A stretch of DNA of 64,000 bases from an uncultured Saprospiraceae bacterium. Its GTDB lineage: Bacteria > Bacteroidota > Bacteroidia > Chitinophagales > Saprospiraceae. Positions 38,619 to 47,824 of this stretch are shown here, piece after piece (position 1 is the stretch's first letter; the number at the start of each line of letters is the position of its first letter). A program made the translations under genes and the position numbers. The stretch covers positions 248,001-312,000 of the forward strand of contig CALLPN010000003.1 in NCBI GenBank assembly GCA_938015435.1, in the 5' to 3' direction. Under the pieces are notes generated by a model. The model made no database searches. It saw nothing but the letters and a program-made list of their open reading frames with translations, and had not been told where the DNA came from.

Positions 38619-39587
38619 ATGTTAAGAAGACCAAGAAGGAACAGGAAATCACCATCGATAAGAGCTGCTATCGCTGAAACGCATATTGGTGCTCAGCATA
38701 TGATAATGCCTTTATTTCTGGTTACTGGATCAGGGATAAAAGATCAGATCGAATCGTTACCAATGGCCTATAGATGGAGTCTAGATACGATGATGGGTGA
38801 GATAGGCGAGTGTTTGGCATTAGGCATAGATAAGTTTATGATCTTCCCTGCGATACCGGAAGAACTCAAGGATAAAACTGCTACTTATAGCCACGATCCT
38901 GATAATTTCTATTTAGAGGCAGCCATAAAGATAAAGGCAAAGTATCCAGATGCTTGTCTTATCAGTGATGTTGCTATGGATCCATATAGTTCAGATGGCC
39001 ATGATGGATTGGTTAGAGATGGAAAGATTCTCAATGATGAGACTTTACCCATCTTAGCTAAGATGTCTGTCGCTCAGGCTAAAGCCGGATTTGATATGAT
39101 CGGACCATCGGATATGATGGATGGTAGGGTAGAGGCTATACGATTTGCATTGGATAATGCTGGATACACCGATACATCTATCATGTCATACACTGCCAAA
39201 TACGCGAGTGCGCTTTATGGACCTTTCCGTGATGCGCTTGATTCAGCACCTAAGGCAGGAGATAAGAAGACTTATCAGATGGATCCTGCTAATGTCAACG
39301 AAGCCTTAGTAGAAGCACAACTTGACATTGAAGAAGGAGCTGATTTCATTATGATTAAGCCTGCTTTACACTATTTGGATGTGATACGAGCGCTTAAGAC
39401 TAGTTTTGACATACCTACTGTGGCTTATCATGTGAGCGGAGAATGCGCGATGTTATATGCCGCCTGCGCTAATGGCTGGTTAGATAGAGAAAAGATGGTT
39501 CCAGAGACATTATTAAGTATACGTAGAGCTGGAGCGGATTTAGTGATTAGCTATTTCGCTAAAGAGTTCGCAGAGTCATTAAAGTAA
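38619..39587 (+). CDS. hemB: Porphobilinogen synthase (delta-aminolevulinic acid dehydratase)
   Basis: The 322-residue enzyme condenses two 5-aminolevulinate molecules to porphobilinogen for heme. The Schiff-base lysines are Lys194 (SYTAKYASALYGPFRDA) and Lys247 (MIKPALHYLDV). In place of the three zinc-binding cysteines of the E. coli type, the loop reads DVAMDPYSSDGHDG, with aspartates at those positions, so this is the magnesium-dependent, zinc-free class. It follows yidD by 10 bp and precedes recO by 16 bp, forming a three-gene plus-strand unit. No other heme gene is in the window. Confidence 0.96.
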   Translation: MLRRPRRNRKSPSIRAAIAETHIGAQHMIMPLFLVTGSGIKDQIESLPMAYRWSLDTMMGEIGECLALGIDKFMIFPAIPEELKDKTATYSHDPDNFYLEAAIKIKAKYPDACLISDVAMDPYSSDGHDGLVRDGKILNDETLPILAKMSVAQAKAGFDMIGPSDMMDGRVEAIRFALDNAGYTDTSIMSYTAKYASALYGPFRDALDSAPKAGDKKTYQMDPANVNEALVEAQLDIEEGADFIMIKPALHYLDVIRALKTSFDIPTVAYHVSGECAMLYAACANGWLDREKMVPETLLSIRRAGADLVISYFAKEFAESLK

Positions 39588-39603
39588 ATAAGACCAAACA
39601 TAT

Positions 39604-40335
39604 TTGAAAACTTTCCAATCTACAGGCATAATATTCCGTCGAATCAAGTACTCAGAGACGAGTCTTATCGTAGATATATTTACTAGAGAGAAAGGCATTA
39701 GATCATTTATATTTAGTGGGGTGCGTAAGGCCAAGGCTAAGGTATCAGCCGCTATGATCGACCATATGAACATAGTCAATATTATCGCTTACGATAAGGA
39801 TAATGATAAGCTTGCAAGAGTCAAAGAGATACATCTAGACCATAGATATAGGCATATTACTACGGATGTAGTCAAGTCATCATTAGGTATGTTTCTATTG
39901 GAGATGACTAGAGATTGTATCAAGGAGAAAGAGCCCAATGAAGAGTTGTTTGACTTTATAACTGAATGGTATAAGTATTTAGATAATTGTGAGCATCAGT
40001 TATCCTGTTTTCATCTTATGTACCTATTGGGCTTAAGTCGATTTTTAGGGTTCGAACCTATGAATGATTTTGATGCAGAATTGAGAACTCAATTTAATCT
40101 ATTGGACGGCAATTTTGTTCATATCAGTAATACCTCTAAATACCTATTGCCTGTGGAGCGTTCAATATTTGTCAGACAGCTGCTTAGTGCGGATATGACA
40201 CAACTAGAGCATATCAGAATACCTAGAGATGTGAGAGATGAGTTACTCAAGGATATTATTAAATTCTATAGGCTACATGTAGAAAACTTCAGAGAACCCA
40301 AATCCTTAGCGGTAATACAGGCCGTTTTGCGATAG
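39604..40335 (+). CDS. recO: DNA repair protein RecO
   Basis: The 243-residue protein fits RecO. The N-terminal OB fold is seen in TGIIFRRIKYSETSLIVDIFTREKGIRSFIFSGVRK; a helical C-terminal part follows with FLGFEPMND. The zinc-binding cysteines of some RecO proteins are absent, as in other Bacteroidota. It begins with TTG at 39604, which is chosen because the conserved strand starts at once and no ATG lies nearby. RecO loads RecA with RecR in gap repair. It ends 3 bp from the convergent dipeptidase gene, without a terminator. Confidence 0.93.
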   Translation: MKTFQSTGIIFRRIKYSETSLIVDIFTREKGIRSFIFSGVRKAKAKVSAAMIDHMNIVNIIAYDKDNDKLARVKEIHLDHRYRHITTDVVKSSLGMFLLEMTRDCIKEKEPNEELFDFITEWYKYLDNCEHQLSCFHLMYLLGLSRFLGFEPMNDFDAELRTQFNLLDGNFVHISNTSKYLLPVERSIFVRQLLSADMTQLEHIRIPRDVRDELLKDIIKFYRLHVENFREPKSLAVIQAVLR

Positions 40336-40338
40336 TTT

Positions 40339-41049
40339 TTAACTGCATGGCCATTCCCAATCGCTAAAGTCGTAGGATACTGTCTTGAGTGAATAATGCC
40401 ACCATTCCGTACGTATCCCAGTCAGTCCATGGGTTTCCATTAGCAATTTTAACAGTTTTCGGTTTTTTCTGACTATCGGATTAGGATGATCATAAGTCCG
40501 ATGAGCTTCTTTACCAAAGAAGTCATATTCAGTACCCATATCTAGTTCTTCACCATTTTTGTCTACTAGAGTAAGATCAACAGCGAGACCTCTATTATGC
40601 ATGGACCCTTTCTTTGGTGGGGTCACATACATAGCGTTAGGTACGATATCCCAAAGTTTTTGCTGTGCTGGTCTGGGCCTGTAGCAATCAAACATTTTGA
40701 GTCCATAACCATACTTTTCTTGAATGTCATTATGTATTCTATTGATCTTAGCCGCTAACTCTGGTCTAAGAAAGCATCTGGCACACTCGTATATCTGAGC
40801 CTCTGTGAAATTATTATCTGTGGCATAACGTATATCAAGGAGTAGCCTTTTATTGTTAATGATTTCTTTCCATTGTGTTATATCGTAATCTATTTCAGGC
40901 TTTTCCTCTATATTTGCGATTGTATTCTCAATTATAGGAGTAGGTAACGATTCTACATCTGTTGATGACTTACATGAGAAACAAAAAAAAGTTAAAATCA
41001 ATCCCAACGATATCAGATAATCAATTCTGAAAATTATTAATTTATTCAT
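40339..41049 (-). CDS. D-alanyl-D-alanine dipeptidase (VanX/DdpX-type, M15D) lipoprotein
   Basis: From ATG 41049 the protein has 236 residues with a lipoprotein signal ending at CFSC (Cys26). The zinc site of the M15D family is complete: His151 and Asp158 in KGSMHNRGLAVDL, and Glu215-x-x-His218 in RTEWWHYS, with Arg124 in CYRPRPAQQ near the active site. It hydrolyses D-Ala-D-Ala; with a lipoprotein anchor it acts in the periplasm, so a role in peptidoglycan recycling rather than vancomycin resistance is likely. No vanH or vanA is present. It diverges from the 413-aa lipoprotein gene over a short spacer with a hairpin. Confidence 0.9.
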   Translation of the reverse strand: MNKLIIFRIDYLISLGLILTFFCFSCKSSTDVESLPTPIIENTIANIEEKPEIDYDITQWKEIINNKRLLLDIRYATDNNFTEAQIYECARCFLRPELAAKINRIHNDIQEKYGYGLKMFDCYRPRPAQQKLWDIVPNAMYVTPPKKGSMHNRGLAVDLTLVDKNGEELDMGTEYDFFGKEAHRTYDHPNPIVRKNRKLLKLLMETHGLTGIRTEWWHYSLKTVSYDFSDWEWPCS

Positions 41050-41076
41050 ATTTATTATACAATTCAATTTTATAAC

Positions 41077-41109
41077 TCTCGCGGTTCGATTATCGTTGGA
41101 ACAGCGAGA
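41077..41109. promoter_or_regulatory. Imperfect 10-bp inverted repeat between divergent lipoprotein genes
   Basis: TCTCGC pairs with GCGAGA and, past a one-by-one mismatch, GTTC with GAAC, around an 11-nt loop. It lies 28 bp before the dipeptidase ATG and 18 bp before the other ATG. It has no T tract, so it is more likely an operator or leader structure than a terminator. Confidence 0.35.
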
Positions 41110-41126
41110 AAATCAAATTTAAACAA

Positions 41127-42368
41127 ATGAAAATACTTTCTAATTTTAGATTCTTGTTTATGGTTGCTGCGGCATCATTTATGTTAGTTAGCTGTGGCGA
41201 AGATCTTATTGATGGTGGAAATCCTGGAGGCGGATCAGAGACTCAAACAACAATTAACTTAGAGGCAGGACCTGACCTTGTGACTTCAGTAACTAATGTT
41301 GCATTGGGAGGTACATTTACTGTAAATCTTGTAGCTAGCGCTGGAGACGATGCTTTAAATACATTACAGGTTTTTGAAGATGGTGTTTCTATCGTTGATT
41401 TCAGTAGAATCATGTACAATGATGTTCCCGCTGTAGCAAATCCTATATTGCTTCTAGAAGATAGCAAAACTAGTGTTGATGTAGAAATCAAAGTGGCTGC
41501 TCATACAGAAGTAGGAACAAGAACATATAGATTTACCATTACTGATGATGCAGGCGATGCAGAAAGCGTATCTGTAGATGTAACTACAGTAGGGGCTCCA
41601 CCAGTTCTAACGCTTAATGGAACAGCAGCAATAGACGTTACACTTGGATCACTTAACAATGTCAACCTTACAGCTGTAAAAGGAGCAGGAACGATTGCTT
41701 CTATTGGTGTATCTATTGATGGTATCGTGAGTGATATCTCGGATTTGGCTTTTGATGGTGTGGATTTCACATCTAACCCTCATGCACTAGAAGGTGACTT
41801 AACGCAAGGTTTTGATATGAAGGCTCTTACATTTAGAGCTCCAACAGTTGCAGGAAATTATGTTTACACGGTTACAGTTACAGACCAATTTGGACAAGAG
41901 TCTACTACAGAATTTACTGTAAATGTGGCTCCAGCATCTACTCCATTAGAAGTACTTACAGGAGTATTATTTAATGCATTAGGACCAGCAGGAACAGGTG
42001 GATTAGATCTTGATAATGGTATGAGTACAGGATCAAGTGATGTCGCAGCTGAAATTAAAGATCAAGGAGCTGCAGGAACTTCAGATTGGGCACAACTTAT
42101 CGCTCCTGTAAATGGAAGTCTTCTGTTTCTGATGACACCTGGAGAAGATGGAGTATCTGAGAACTTCTCATTTGCAAGTATCGACTCTAAAGAAACTCTA
42201 GCTGGTCTTGCGGGATCTGGATTAGGAGTATCACAATCAGGTACGGTAGTAGCTGGTCAAATATACAGAGTAGAAAGAGATGGAATTTCTTATGCTTTCG
42301 AAGTAGCAGAAGTAAACTATATCTCAGCTGATAATTCAGACAACTATGTACTAAACATAGTAAAATAG
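41127..42368 (+). CDS. Secreted lipoprotein with Ig-like repeats, unknown function
   Basis: The 413-residue protein has a lipoprotein signal (MKILSNFRFLFMVAAASFMLVSC, Cys23) followed by a Gly-rich linker (GGNPGGGSET), which suits export to the outer surface in Bacteroidota. At least two Ig-like or cadherin-like beta repeats are seen at about 40-160 and 160-280, each ending with a Gly-Thr-x-Thr-Tyr-x-Phe/Val-Thr-Val-Thr-Asp-type strand (VGTRTYRFTITDDAG; AGNYVYTVTVTDQFG). The last 130 residues form a separate domain (about 280-413). No family is recognised. It is monocistronic with a clear terminator. Confidence 0.7.
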   Translation: MKILSNFRFLFMVAAASFMLVSCGEDLIDGGNPGGGSETQTTINLEAGPDLVTSVTNVALGGTFTVNLVASAGDDALNTLQVFEDGVSIVDFSRIMYNDVPAVANPILLLEDSKTSVDVEIKVAAHTEVGTRTYRFTITDDAGDAESVSVDVTTVGAPPVLTLNGTAAIDVTLGSLNNVNLTAVKGAGTIASIGVSIDGIVSDISDLAFDGVDFTSNPHALEGDLTQGFDMKALTFRAPTVAGNYVYTVTVTDQFGQESTTEFTVNVAPASTPLEVLTGVLFNALGPAGTGGLDLDNGMSTGSSDVAAEIKDQGAAGTSDWAQLIAPVNGSLLFLMTPGEDGVSENFSFASIDSKETLAGLAGSGLGVSQSGTVVAGQIYRVERDGISYAFEVAEVNYISADNSDNYVLNIVK

Positions 42369-42411
42369 GTTTGATATAATTAATGAAGGATTTCATCGAT
42401 TACAATATATT

Positions 42412-42449
42412 AGCCGAACAGATTTATTTCTGTTCGGCTTTTTATTTTA
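42412..42449 (+). terminator. Rho-independent terminator
   Basis: AGCCGAACAG and CTGTTCGGCT form a 10-bp stem around an 8-nt loop, followed by a T-rich tract, about 45 bp behind the 413-aa lipoprotein gene. Confidence 0.88.
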
Positions 42450-42583
42450 TAATTCCTTTTGTGTTACGAATCGAAGAACTGCTTTTTAAAAATCTACTTC
42501 TAAAGTCTAAATAACTTTTACTCTCTTTCCATCAGATATCAAGTTCAATTTTCCATCTTTGGACTATAATACAAATCATAAAT

Positions 42584-44707
42584 ATGTATACCTCCAAGCA
42601 AGAAAAACTGTATTACGATATATCTAAAAACTGGTTGTCATCTCCGGCTAATGTTTTGGAGATAGCTGAGCTAAGAGACGCGCTTAGATATCACGAATGG
42701 AAGTACTACGTAGGGAACAGCCCTACACTAGCAGACTACGAGTATGATCAACTATACAAGCAATTAGAGGCTATAGAAGAGTCTAATCCAAATCTCATAA
42801 CACCAGATAGTCCAACTCAAAGAGTGGCAAATGATCTAAGTGGTGATCTAGATCCTGTGGCACATGTCGTACCGATGCTATCATTGTCTAATTCATACAA
42901 TTCAGAAGACTTAGCTGGATTTGATAAATCAGTAAAAAGATATCTCAATATTCCTGAAGACCAAGATATAGAATATAGTGTCGAACCTAAATTTGACGGA
43001 GGAAGCATCGCAGTTTTATACGAAGATGATTTCCTGATCAGAGCAGCGACTAGAGGAAACGGTACGATGGGTGAAGAGATGACGGCTAATGCACGTACGA
43101 TGCCATCTATACCGCTTAGAGCGCCTTTAGCAGAGTTAGGTATATATAAGGCAGAGATGCGAGGAGAAGCGCTGATACGTAAAGATAATTTTGCTAAGAT
43201 CAATGCTCAAAGAGAGGCAGACGGTCAAGCAGTATTCGCAAATCCTCGTAATGCTGCGACAGGCGGATTGAGAACAAAAGATCCTAATGAAACACGAAAT
43301 CGTGGATTAGAAGCATTCATCTTTCAACTGGCATATGCGGTGGATAAAGAGGGTAATGACAAACTACAAGAACTGCAAACACATTATGAGAGTATAGAAT
43401 TGATGGGCCGTCTTGGATTCAAGATACCTCGCAATGAGATGAAGAAGTGCAGCAATATCAAAGAAGTAGCAGAGTATTGTGCTGGATGGGAAGTGAAACG
43501 TGAAAAGTATGAGTACGAAGTAGATGGTTTAGTAGTCAAGGTAAACGATCTCAAACTCCAAGAGCGGAGTGGAGCTACACAACACCATCCGAGATGGGCG
43601 ATAGCCTATAAATTTAAAGCGAAACAGGCGACGAGTATATTACGAGATATAGAATATCAAGTCGGAAAGATTGGTTCTATCACACCAGTAGCTAAGATAG
43701 AACCTGTGCATCTTGCTGGGGTTACAGTCTCCTCGATATCATTGCACAATGAAGATTTTATCAAGACAAAAGATCTACGATTAGGTGATACCGTGCTGGT
43801 AGAACGTGCTGGAGATGTAATACCATATATTGTAAAGTCTATGGAAGAGCTTCGTGATGGTAGCCAAAAACCCGTAGAGTATCCTACAGTTTGCCCTATC
43901 AATACGGATACTGAAAATCCTGTAACTCTTGTGAAGGAAGAAGGTGAATCTGCATGGCGATGCCCAAAGTGTACCTGTGGACAACAAGACCTCCAGCGTA
44001 TGATATTTCATGTATCCAAAAACGCGATGGACATCGATGGATTTGGTAAGTCTTATGTTGAGACTTTCCATGCACATGGCTGGCTAAAAGATATCAGCGA
44101 TGTATACAATTTAGATTACGATGCTATACAAACTCTTGAGGGTTTCGGCTCTAGATCAGCAGAAAAACTGATGAAGGCAGTCAATAAAGCAAAGAGTAAT
44201 CCGATACATAGATTACTCCATTCTCTAAGTATCCATCACCTAGGAAAAAAAGCATCAAAATTAATTGCAGCTGAGATTGATCATGTTCTTGATTTGCAAA
44301 ATTGGGATATAGAGAAGTTTACTTCGATAAAAGATATAGGACCGGTAGTCGCAGATAATGTAATTGCATATTTTTCAGATCCAGATCATATTGCTATGCT
44401 TCATCGTATCGAAGAGCGGGGTGTTAATATGAAACAAACCGAAAAAGATAGACCCATAGAAGTAGCTGAAGATGCTCCATTATCAGGAAAGACAATTCTA
44501 TTTACTGGATCGCTCCAATTGATGGGTAGAAAAGAAGCGCAGAAATTAGCAGAGCAAAATGGTGCTAAAAACATTTCGGCAGTAAGTAGTAAACTAAGTA
44601 TCTTAGTAGTAGGAGAAAAAGCAGGATCTAAACTCAAAAAAGCCCAAGCACTTGGGTCAGTATTGATCATGACAGAAGAAGAGTTTGTGGCTTTGATACA
44701 AGGATAA
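42584..44707 (+). CDS. ligA: NAD+-dependent DNA ligase
   Basis: The 707-residue enzyme has the Ia domain, the adenylation domain with nucleophile Lys136 (EPKFDGG, KxDG), an OB fold, a zinc finger, helix-hairpin-helix repeats (about 485-620) and a C-terminal BRCT domain from about 630 (PLSGKTILFTGSL). It seals nicks with NAD+. The zinc finger is odd: the first pair reads CPIN (Cys437, Asn440) where CPxC is usual, while the second reads RCPKCTC with Cys460, Cys463 and Cys465; an extra cysteine may replace the lost one. The N-terminus is about 20 residues longer than typical. No ligase partner genes are adjacent. Confidence 0.96.
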   Translation: MYTSKQEKLYYDISKNWLSSPANVLEIAELRDALRYHEWKYYVGNSPTLADYEYDQLYKQLEAIEESNPNLITPDSPTQRVANDLSGDLDPVAHVVPMLSLSNSYNSEDLAGFDKSVKRYLNIPEDQDIEYSVEPKFDGGSIAVLYEDDFLIRAATRGNGTMGEEMTANARTMPSIPLRAPLAELGIYKAEMRGEALIRKDNFAKINAQREADGQAVFANPRNAATGGLRTKDPNETRNRGLEAFIFQLAYAVDKEGNDKLQELQTHYESIELMGRLGFKIPRNEMKKCSNIKEVAEYCAGWEVKREKYEYEVDGLVVKVNDLKLQERSGATQHHPRWAIAYKFKAKQATSILRDIEYQVGKIGSITPVAKIEPVHLAGVTVSSISLHNEDFIKTKDLRLGDTVLVERAGDVIPYIVKSMEELRDGSQKPVEYPTVCPINTDTENPVTLVKEEGESAWRCPKCTCGQQDLQRMIFHVSKNAMDIDGFGKSYVETFHAHGWLKDISDVYNLDYDAIQTLEGFGSRSAEKLMKAVNKAKSNPIHRLLHSLSIHHLGKKASKLIAAEIDHVLDLQNWDIEKFTSIKDIGPVVADNVIAYFSDPDHIAMLHRIEERGVNMKQTEKDRPIEVAEDAPLSGKTILFTGSLQLMGRKEAQKLAEQNGAKNISAVSSKLSILVVGEKAGSKLKKAQALGSVLIMTEEEFVALIQG

Positions 44708-44772
44708 AAACACGTAACGGGAATTATATTACTACGATTAGGAGTTTAAATTATTAGAAACTAAAGAGGTAG

Positions 44773-45711
44773 ATGTTAGATAGAGTTATAGGTAGACATG
44801 AGGGAAAAGAAGGAGGACCATTACTAGTTGTTTTAGGTGGTATACATGGTAATGAACCCGCAGGCGTAAGAGCTTTAAATCTTATGTTTAAAATGCTTGA
44901 AGTTGAACCTATTACAAATCCTAATTTTGAATATAACGGTACTATACTTGGACTAATCGGTAATAGACAGTCGTATATCTTACAACAGAGATTTATTACA
45001 AGAGATCTCAATAGGATATGGAAAGATGATAATGTAGAAAACATACTTAATACTGACAAAAATCTACTTCAAACAGAAGCGTTAGAACTAAGAGAAATCC
45101 TTGATCTGATACATACGGAATTAAATAGTCGTAAGTACAGTAGATTAGTGGTATTGGATATGCATACGACTTCTAGTTATGGTGGTATATTTACACTTCC
45201 TACTAATGATCCTGAGAGTTTGCGTATCGCTTTAGAATTGCATGCCCCTGTAATCAGTGGAATGATTGATGGTATCGAAGGCACTACTTTACATTATTTC
45301 AGATCAGATAATTTTGACATTCCAACAGTGGCTGTGGTATTTGAATCAGGACAACACAATGAAAATTTATCTGTTAATAGAGCGATCGCAGCGATTACTA
45401 ATTGCATGCGTACTATTGAAGCTATACAAGCTGAAAACGTAGAAAACGTACATGATTCTTTACTCATTGAATATAGTAAAGATTTACCTATGTTATCCCA
45501 ATTGCATAGTATGCATCCAATAGCTGAGGGTGATAAATTTCGTATGTTACCTAACTATAAAAATTTCCAAGAGGTAAGTGCTGGTGAAGCTTTAGCCGAA
45601 GATAAAAATGGTGAAATTAAATCGCCAGTAGATGCGATGATACTTATGCCTCTATACCAAGAGAAAGGTGAAGATGGGTTTTTTCTTATTCAAAAGATAG
45701 AAGGATATTAA
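44773..45711 (+). CDS. Succinylglutamate desuccinylase/aspartoacylase-family protein
   Basis: The 312-residue protein has the zinc site of the AstE/AspA branch of M14 carboxypeptidases: GGIHGNEPAG with His25 and Glu28, a conserved Arg-Asp-Leu-Asn segment (TRDLNRIW), and VVLDMHTTSS with the third ligand His. VFESGQHNEN carries the likely catalytic Glu. The family removes acyl groups from amino acids; the exact substrate cannot be read here. It lies 65 bp after ligA and only one base before the 167-residue unknown gene, so these two are co-translated. Confidence 0.8.
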   Translation: MLDRVIGRHEGKEGGPLLVVLGGIHGNEPAGVRALNLMFKMLEVEPITNPNFEYNGTILGLIGNRQSYILQQRFITRDLNRIWKDDNVENILNTDKNLLQTEALELREILDLIHTELNSRKYSRLVVLDMHTTSSYGGIFTLPTNDPESLRIALELHAPVISGMIDGIEGTTLHYFRSDNFDIPTVAVVFESGQHNENLSVNRAIAAITNCMRTIEAIQAENVENVHDSLLIEYSKDLPMLSQLHSMHPIAEGDKFRMLPNYKNFQEVSAGEALAEDKNGEIKSPVDAMILMPLYQEKGEDGFFLIQKIEGY

Positions 45712-45712
45712 T

Positions 45713-46216
45713 ATGGCAACACTAGTTGATGAAAAGACAATAGAGAGTATAATAGAATCTCTAGAGAACAACGAAAAACTTTTGGCATTAGAAGCAAGAT
45801 GGAAAGAAAAATTTCCTGCTATATCAGACTACCTCAATCAAGATAGTTTTTCTCTTTTGGTTGAAGAGGAGAAGGCATATGTAAGTTTTATTATAGCTGT
45901 CATATTTTTGTCTTGGGAAGTGAAGTATGGCGAGTTTGACAAAGATCTAAAGCCCAAAAAATTGGAAAGAATCGAAGAAGCCAATTGGGAAAAACTTAAT
46001 AACGCTAAAGGAAAAACATTCAGAGAAAAATTGGACAACTTCTTTGAGGGACATACTCAAGAAGATCTACTTGCTTTTATAGAAGATAGTATCCAAGATG
46101 ATGAGGAACAGATGGTAAGTGGAGCGGCGAGAGATATTGTTTTTATCTGTGCTGTTACAGTATTGGATACTATTATAGATAGAGAAGAATCCAACCCTTT
46201 TAATAAGGCTTGGTAA
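45713..46216 (+). CDS. Hypothetical protein co-transcribed with desuccinylase-like gene
   Basis: The 167-residue protein is acidic and mostly helical, with Glu/Lys-rich stretches (ESIIESLENNEKLLALEARWKEK) and a central hydrophobic stretch (YVSFIIAVIFLSWEVKYG), plus a second near the end (DIVFICAVTVLDTII). There is no signal peptide. I do not recognise it. The single-base gap from the upstream gene suggests a partnership with that enzyme. An imperfect hairpin lies about 50 bp downstream (46266-46313) and may terminate the unit. Confidence 0.6.
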   Translation: MATLVDEKTIESIIESLENNEKLLALEARWKEKFPAISDYLNQDSFSLLVEEEKAYVSFIIAVIFLSWEVKYGEFDKDLKPKKLERIEEANWEKLNNAKGKTFREKLDNFFEGHTQEDLLAFIEDSIQDDEEQMVSGAARDIVFICAVTVLDTIIDREESNPFNKAW

Positions 46217-46427
46217 TCCCGACTCAATAACCCAAAATGTTTTTATCTATCTTGTCTAATTGCTATTAAAAGGTGTTGTCATAAAAATGTTAACGATAGG
46301 ACATCAACCTTTATTAATAACTAAAACGTTTTAAATTTTTTAGATAGTACGATGATTTTTTTTTGCTTTTGCGACCAATCTATTGCTTAAATAAAGTTTG
46401 ATCTATTGAATCGGAATACGTGTTCAT

Positions 46428-47786
46428 TTACTCTGATTTCGATTCAATCCACTTCTCTAAGTTAGGGCAAGTTCCGTATCTGTTATCAACATTAATATAT
46501 GTTGTTTTAAGTTTTTCTGTCACCCAATTATTGAAGTATAGAGATTTCTTACTTTCCTTTGCGAATTTCGAGATCTTGTCGTAATCTTCTTTGAGGTTGG
46601 CTCTATGCGGCTTTGTAAGAGACTTAAGTTGTACAATTCTATAAGAGTAGTCACCTGTAGGACTTAGGACTTCCATAACGTTGGATATTCCATCTACATC
46701 TAGGTCAATTATCTCTAAATAGATGTCCGCTTCTAGCTGGTTTGTTTCAAAGAATGTATTTTGAGTAGCCGGATTTTTCATCCTTCCACTATTACTATAA
46801 CTCGCTACATCTTTTGTTCCATATTTCTTTACTGCTCTTTCGAATGAAATCGAATCTATTTCTATCTCAGCTTTTATTTCTTCTAATTTCAATTTAGCAA
46901 GATCATTATCAGCGGATGTAATGTTAGGCTTAATAAGTATATGTCTTGTATGTATCGTGTTACCTCTACGCTCAAGTAATTGAATTATATGGAATCCAAA
47001 TTCTGTTTCTACGATATCAGTCATCATTCCCACCTTGAGGTCATATGCCGCTGCCTCAAAAGCAGGAACAAAAGTTCCTCTCTTAGCGAAACCGAGATCT
47101 CCACCTCTTTTTCCAGACCCAGGATCTTGAGAGTATTTTTTAGCTATTTCCGCAAAGTCGGCACTTTCACTATTGAGTTCTTTTTGAACTTGCTTAATTC
47201 TTTCAAGTGCTTTTAGCCTTTCTTCTTCGTTGACCTTTGGCTTAATCACCAGCTCACTTACTTCTACTTCAGAGTTAAGGTAAGGAAGGCTATCTGTTGG
47301 AAATTGGTCAAAAAACTCTTTTACCTCACTTGGAGTAATCTGAACCTCGGAAATCAGCTTTTGCTGCATACGCTCCGATAGGATTTGCTGCTTTTGCTCA
47401 TCCTTATATCTTTCTTTCATTTCATTGACAGAGGCACCATAGTAATCTTGGAAAAACTCTTCGTCACCATTCATCTGTCTTAATATAGATTCAAATCTAT
47501 ATGTAAGCTGTGCATCTAGCTCCTCATCACCCACTTCGATACTATCGAGACGTGCTTGATATACAATTATTTTCTGTGCGATCAGATTTTCCATCATTTC
47601 GCACTTAGCATCTTCGGTTACTCCAGGCTTGGTTTCCTTAATATATGCATACTGACCTTCGAGTTCTGAAAGGAGTATATATTCACTACCTACTTTAGCT
47701 ACTACTTTGTCTAATAGTATTGGCCCCTGTGCTATTGTTGTCGTAGCTACGAAAGCTATTATAAGGATTTGGATATATTTGATCAT
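46428..47786 (-). CDS. SurA-like periplasmic peptidyl-prolyl isomerase
   Basis: The 452-residue protein has a signal peptide (MIKYIQILIIAFVATTTIAQ), a SurA-type N-terminal chaperone domain (about 22-170) and two parvulin-type domains. The first (about 180-275) is well preserved, with YSQDPGSGKRGGDLGFAKRGTFVPAFEAAAYDL and EFGFHIIQL. The second (about 280-395) is divergent. SurA assists outer-membrane protein folding. It is last of three minus-strand genes for related folding factors, 38 bp after the 283-aa lipoprotein gene. A C-terminal extension of about 55 residues follows the second domain. Confidence 0.9.
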   Translation of the reverse strand: MIKYIQILIIAFVATTTIAQGPILLDKVVAKVGSEYILLSELEGQYAYIKETKPGVTEDAKCEMMENLIAQKIIVYQARLDSIEVGDEELDAQLTYRFESILRQMNGDEEFFQDYYGASVNEMKERYKDEQKQQILSERMQQKLISEVQITPSEVKEFFDQFPTDSLPYLNSEVEVSELVIKPKVNEEERLKALERIKQVQKELNSESADFAEIAKKYSQDPGSGKRGGDLGFAKRGTFVPAFEAAAYDLKVGMMTDIVETEFGFHIIQLLERRGNTIHTRHILIKPNITSADNDLAKLKLEEIKAEIEIDSISFERAVKKYGTKDVASYSNSGRMKNPATQNTFFETNQLEADIYLEIIDLDVDGISNVMEVLSPTGDYSYRIVQLKSLTKPHRANLKEDYDKISKFAKESKKSLYFNNWVTEKLKTTYINVDNRYGTCPNLEKWIESKSE

Positions 47787-47824
47787 ATCGTTTTTTCTCT
47801 GCTTGATTATTAAGAACTATCAAT

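Noticed and set aside
40045-40062. GGTTCGAACC-like tRNA T-loop sequence
   Set aside because: It lies inside the recO coding frame and no acceptor or anticodon stem could be matched around it.
40339-41049. Vancomycin resistance gene (vanX)
   Set aside because: The catalytic residues match, but there is no vanH, vanA or regulator, the protein is a lipoprotein, and the target peptidoglycan of a Gram-negative cell is shielded from vancomycin.
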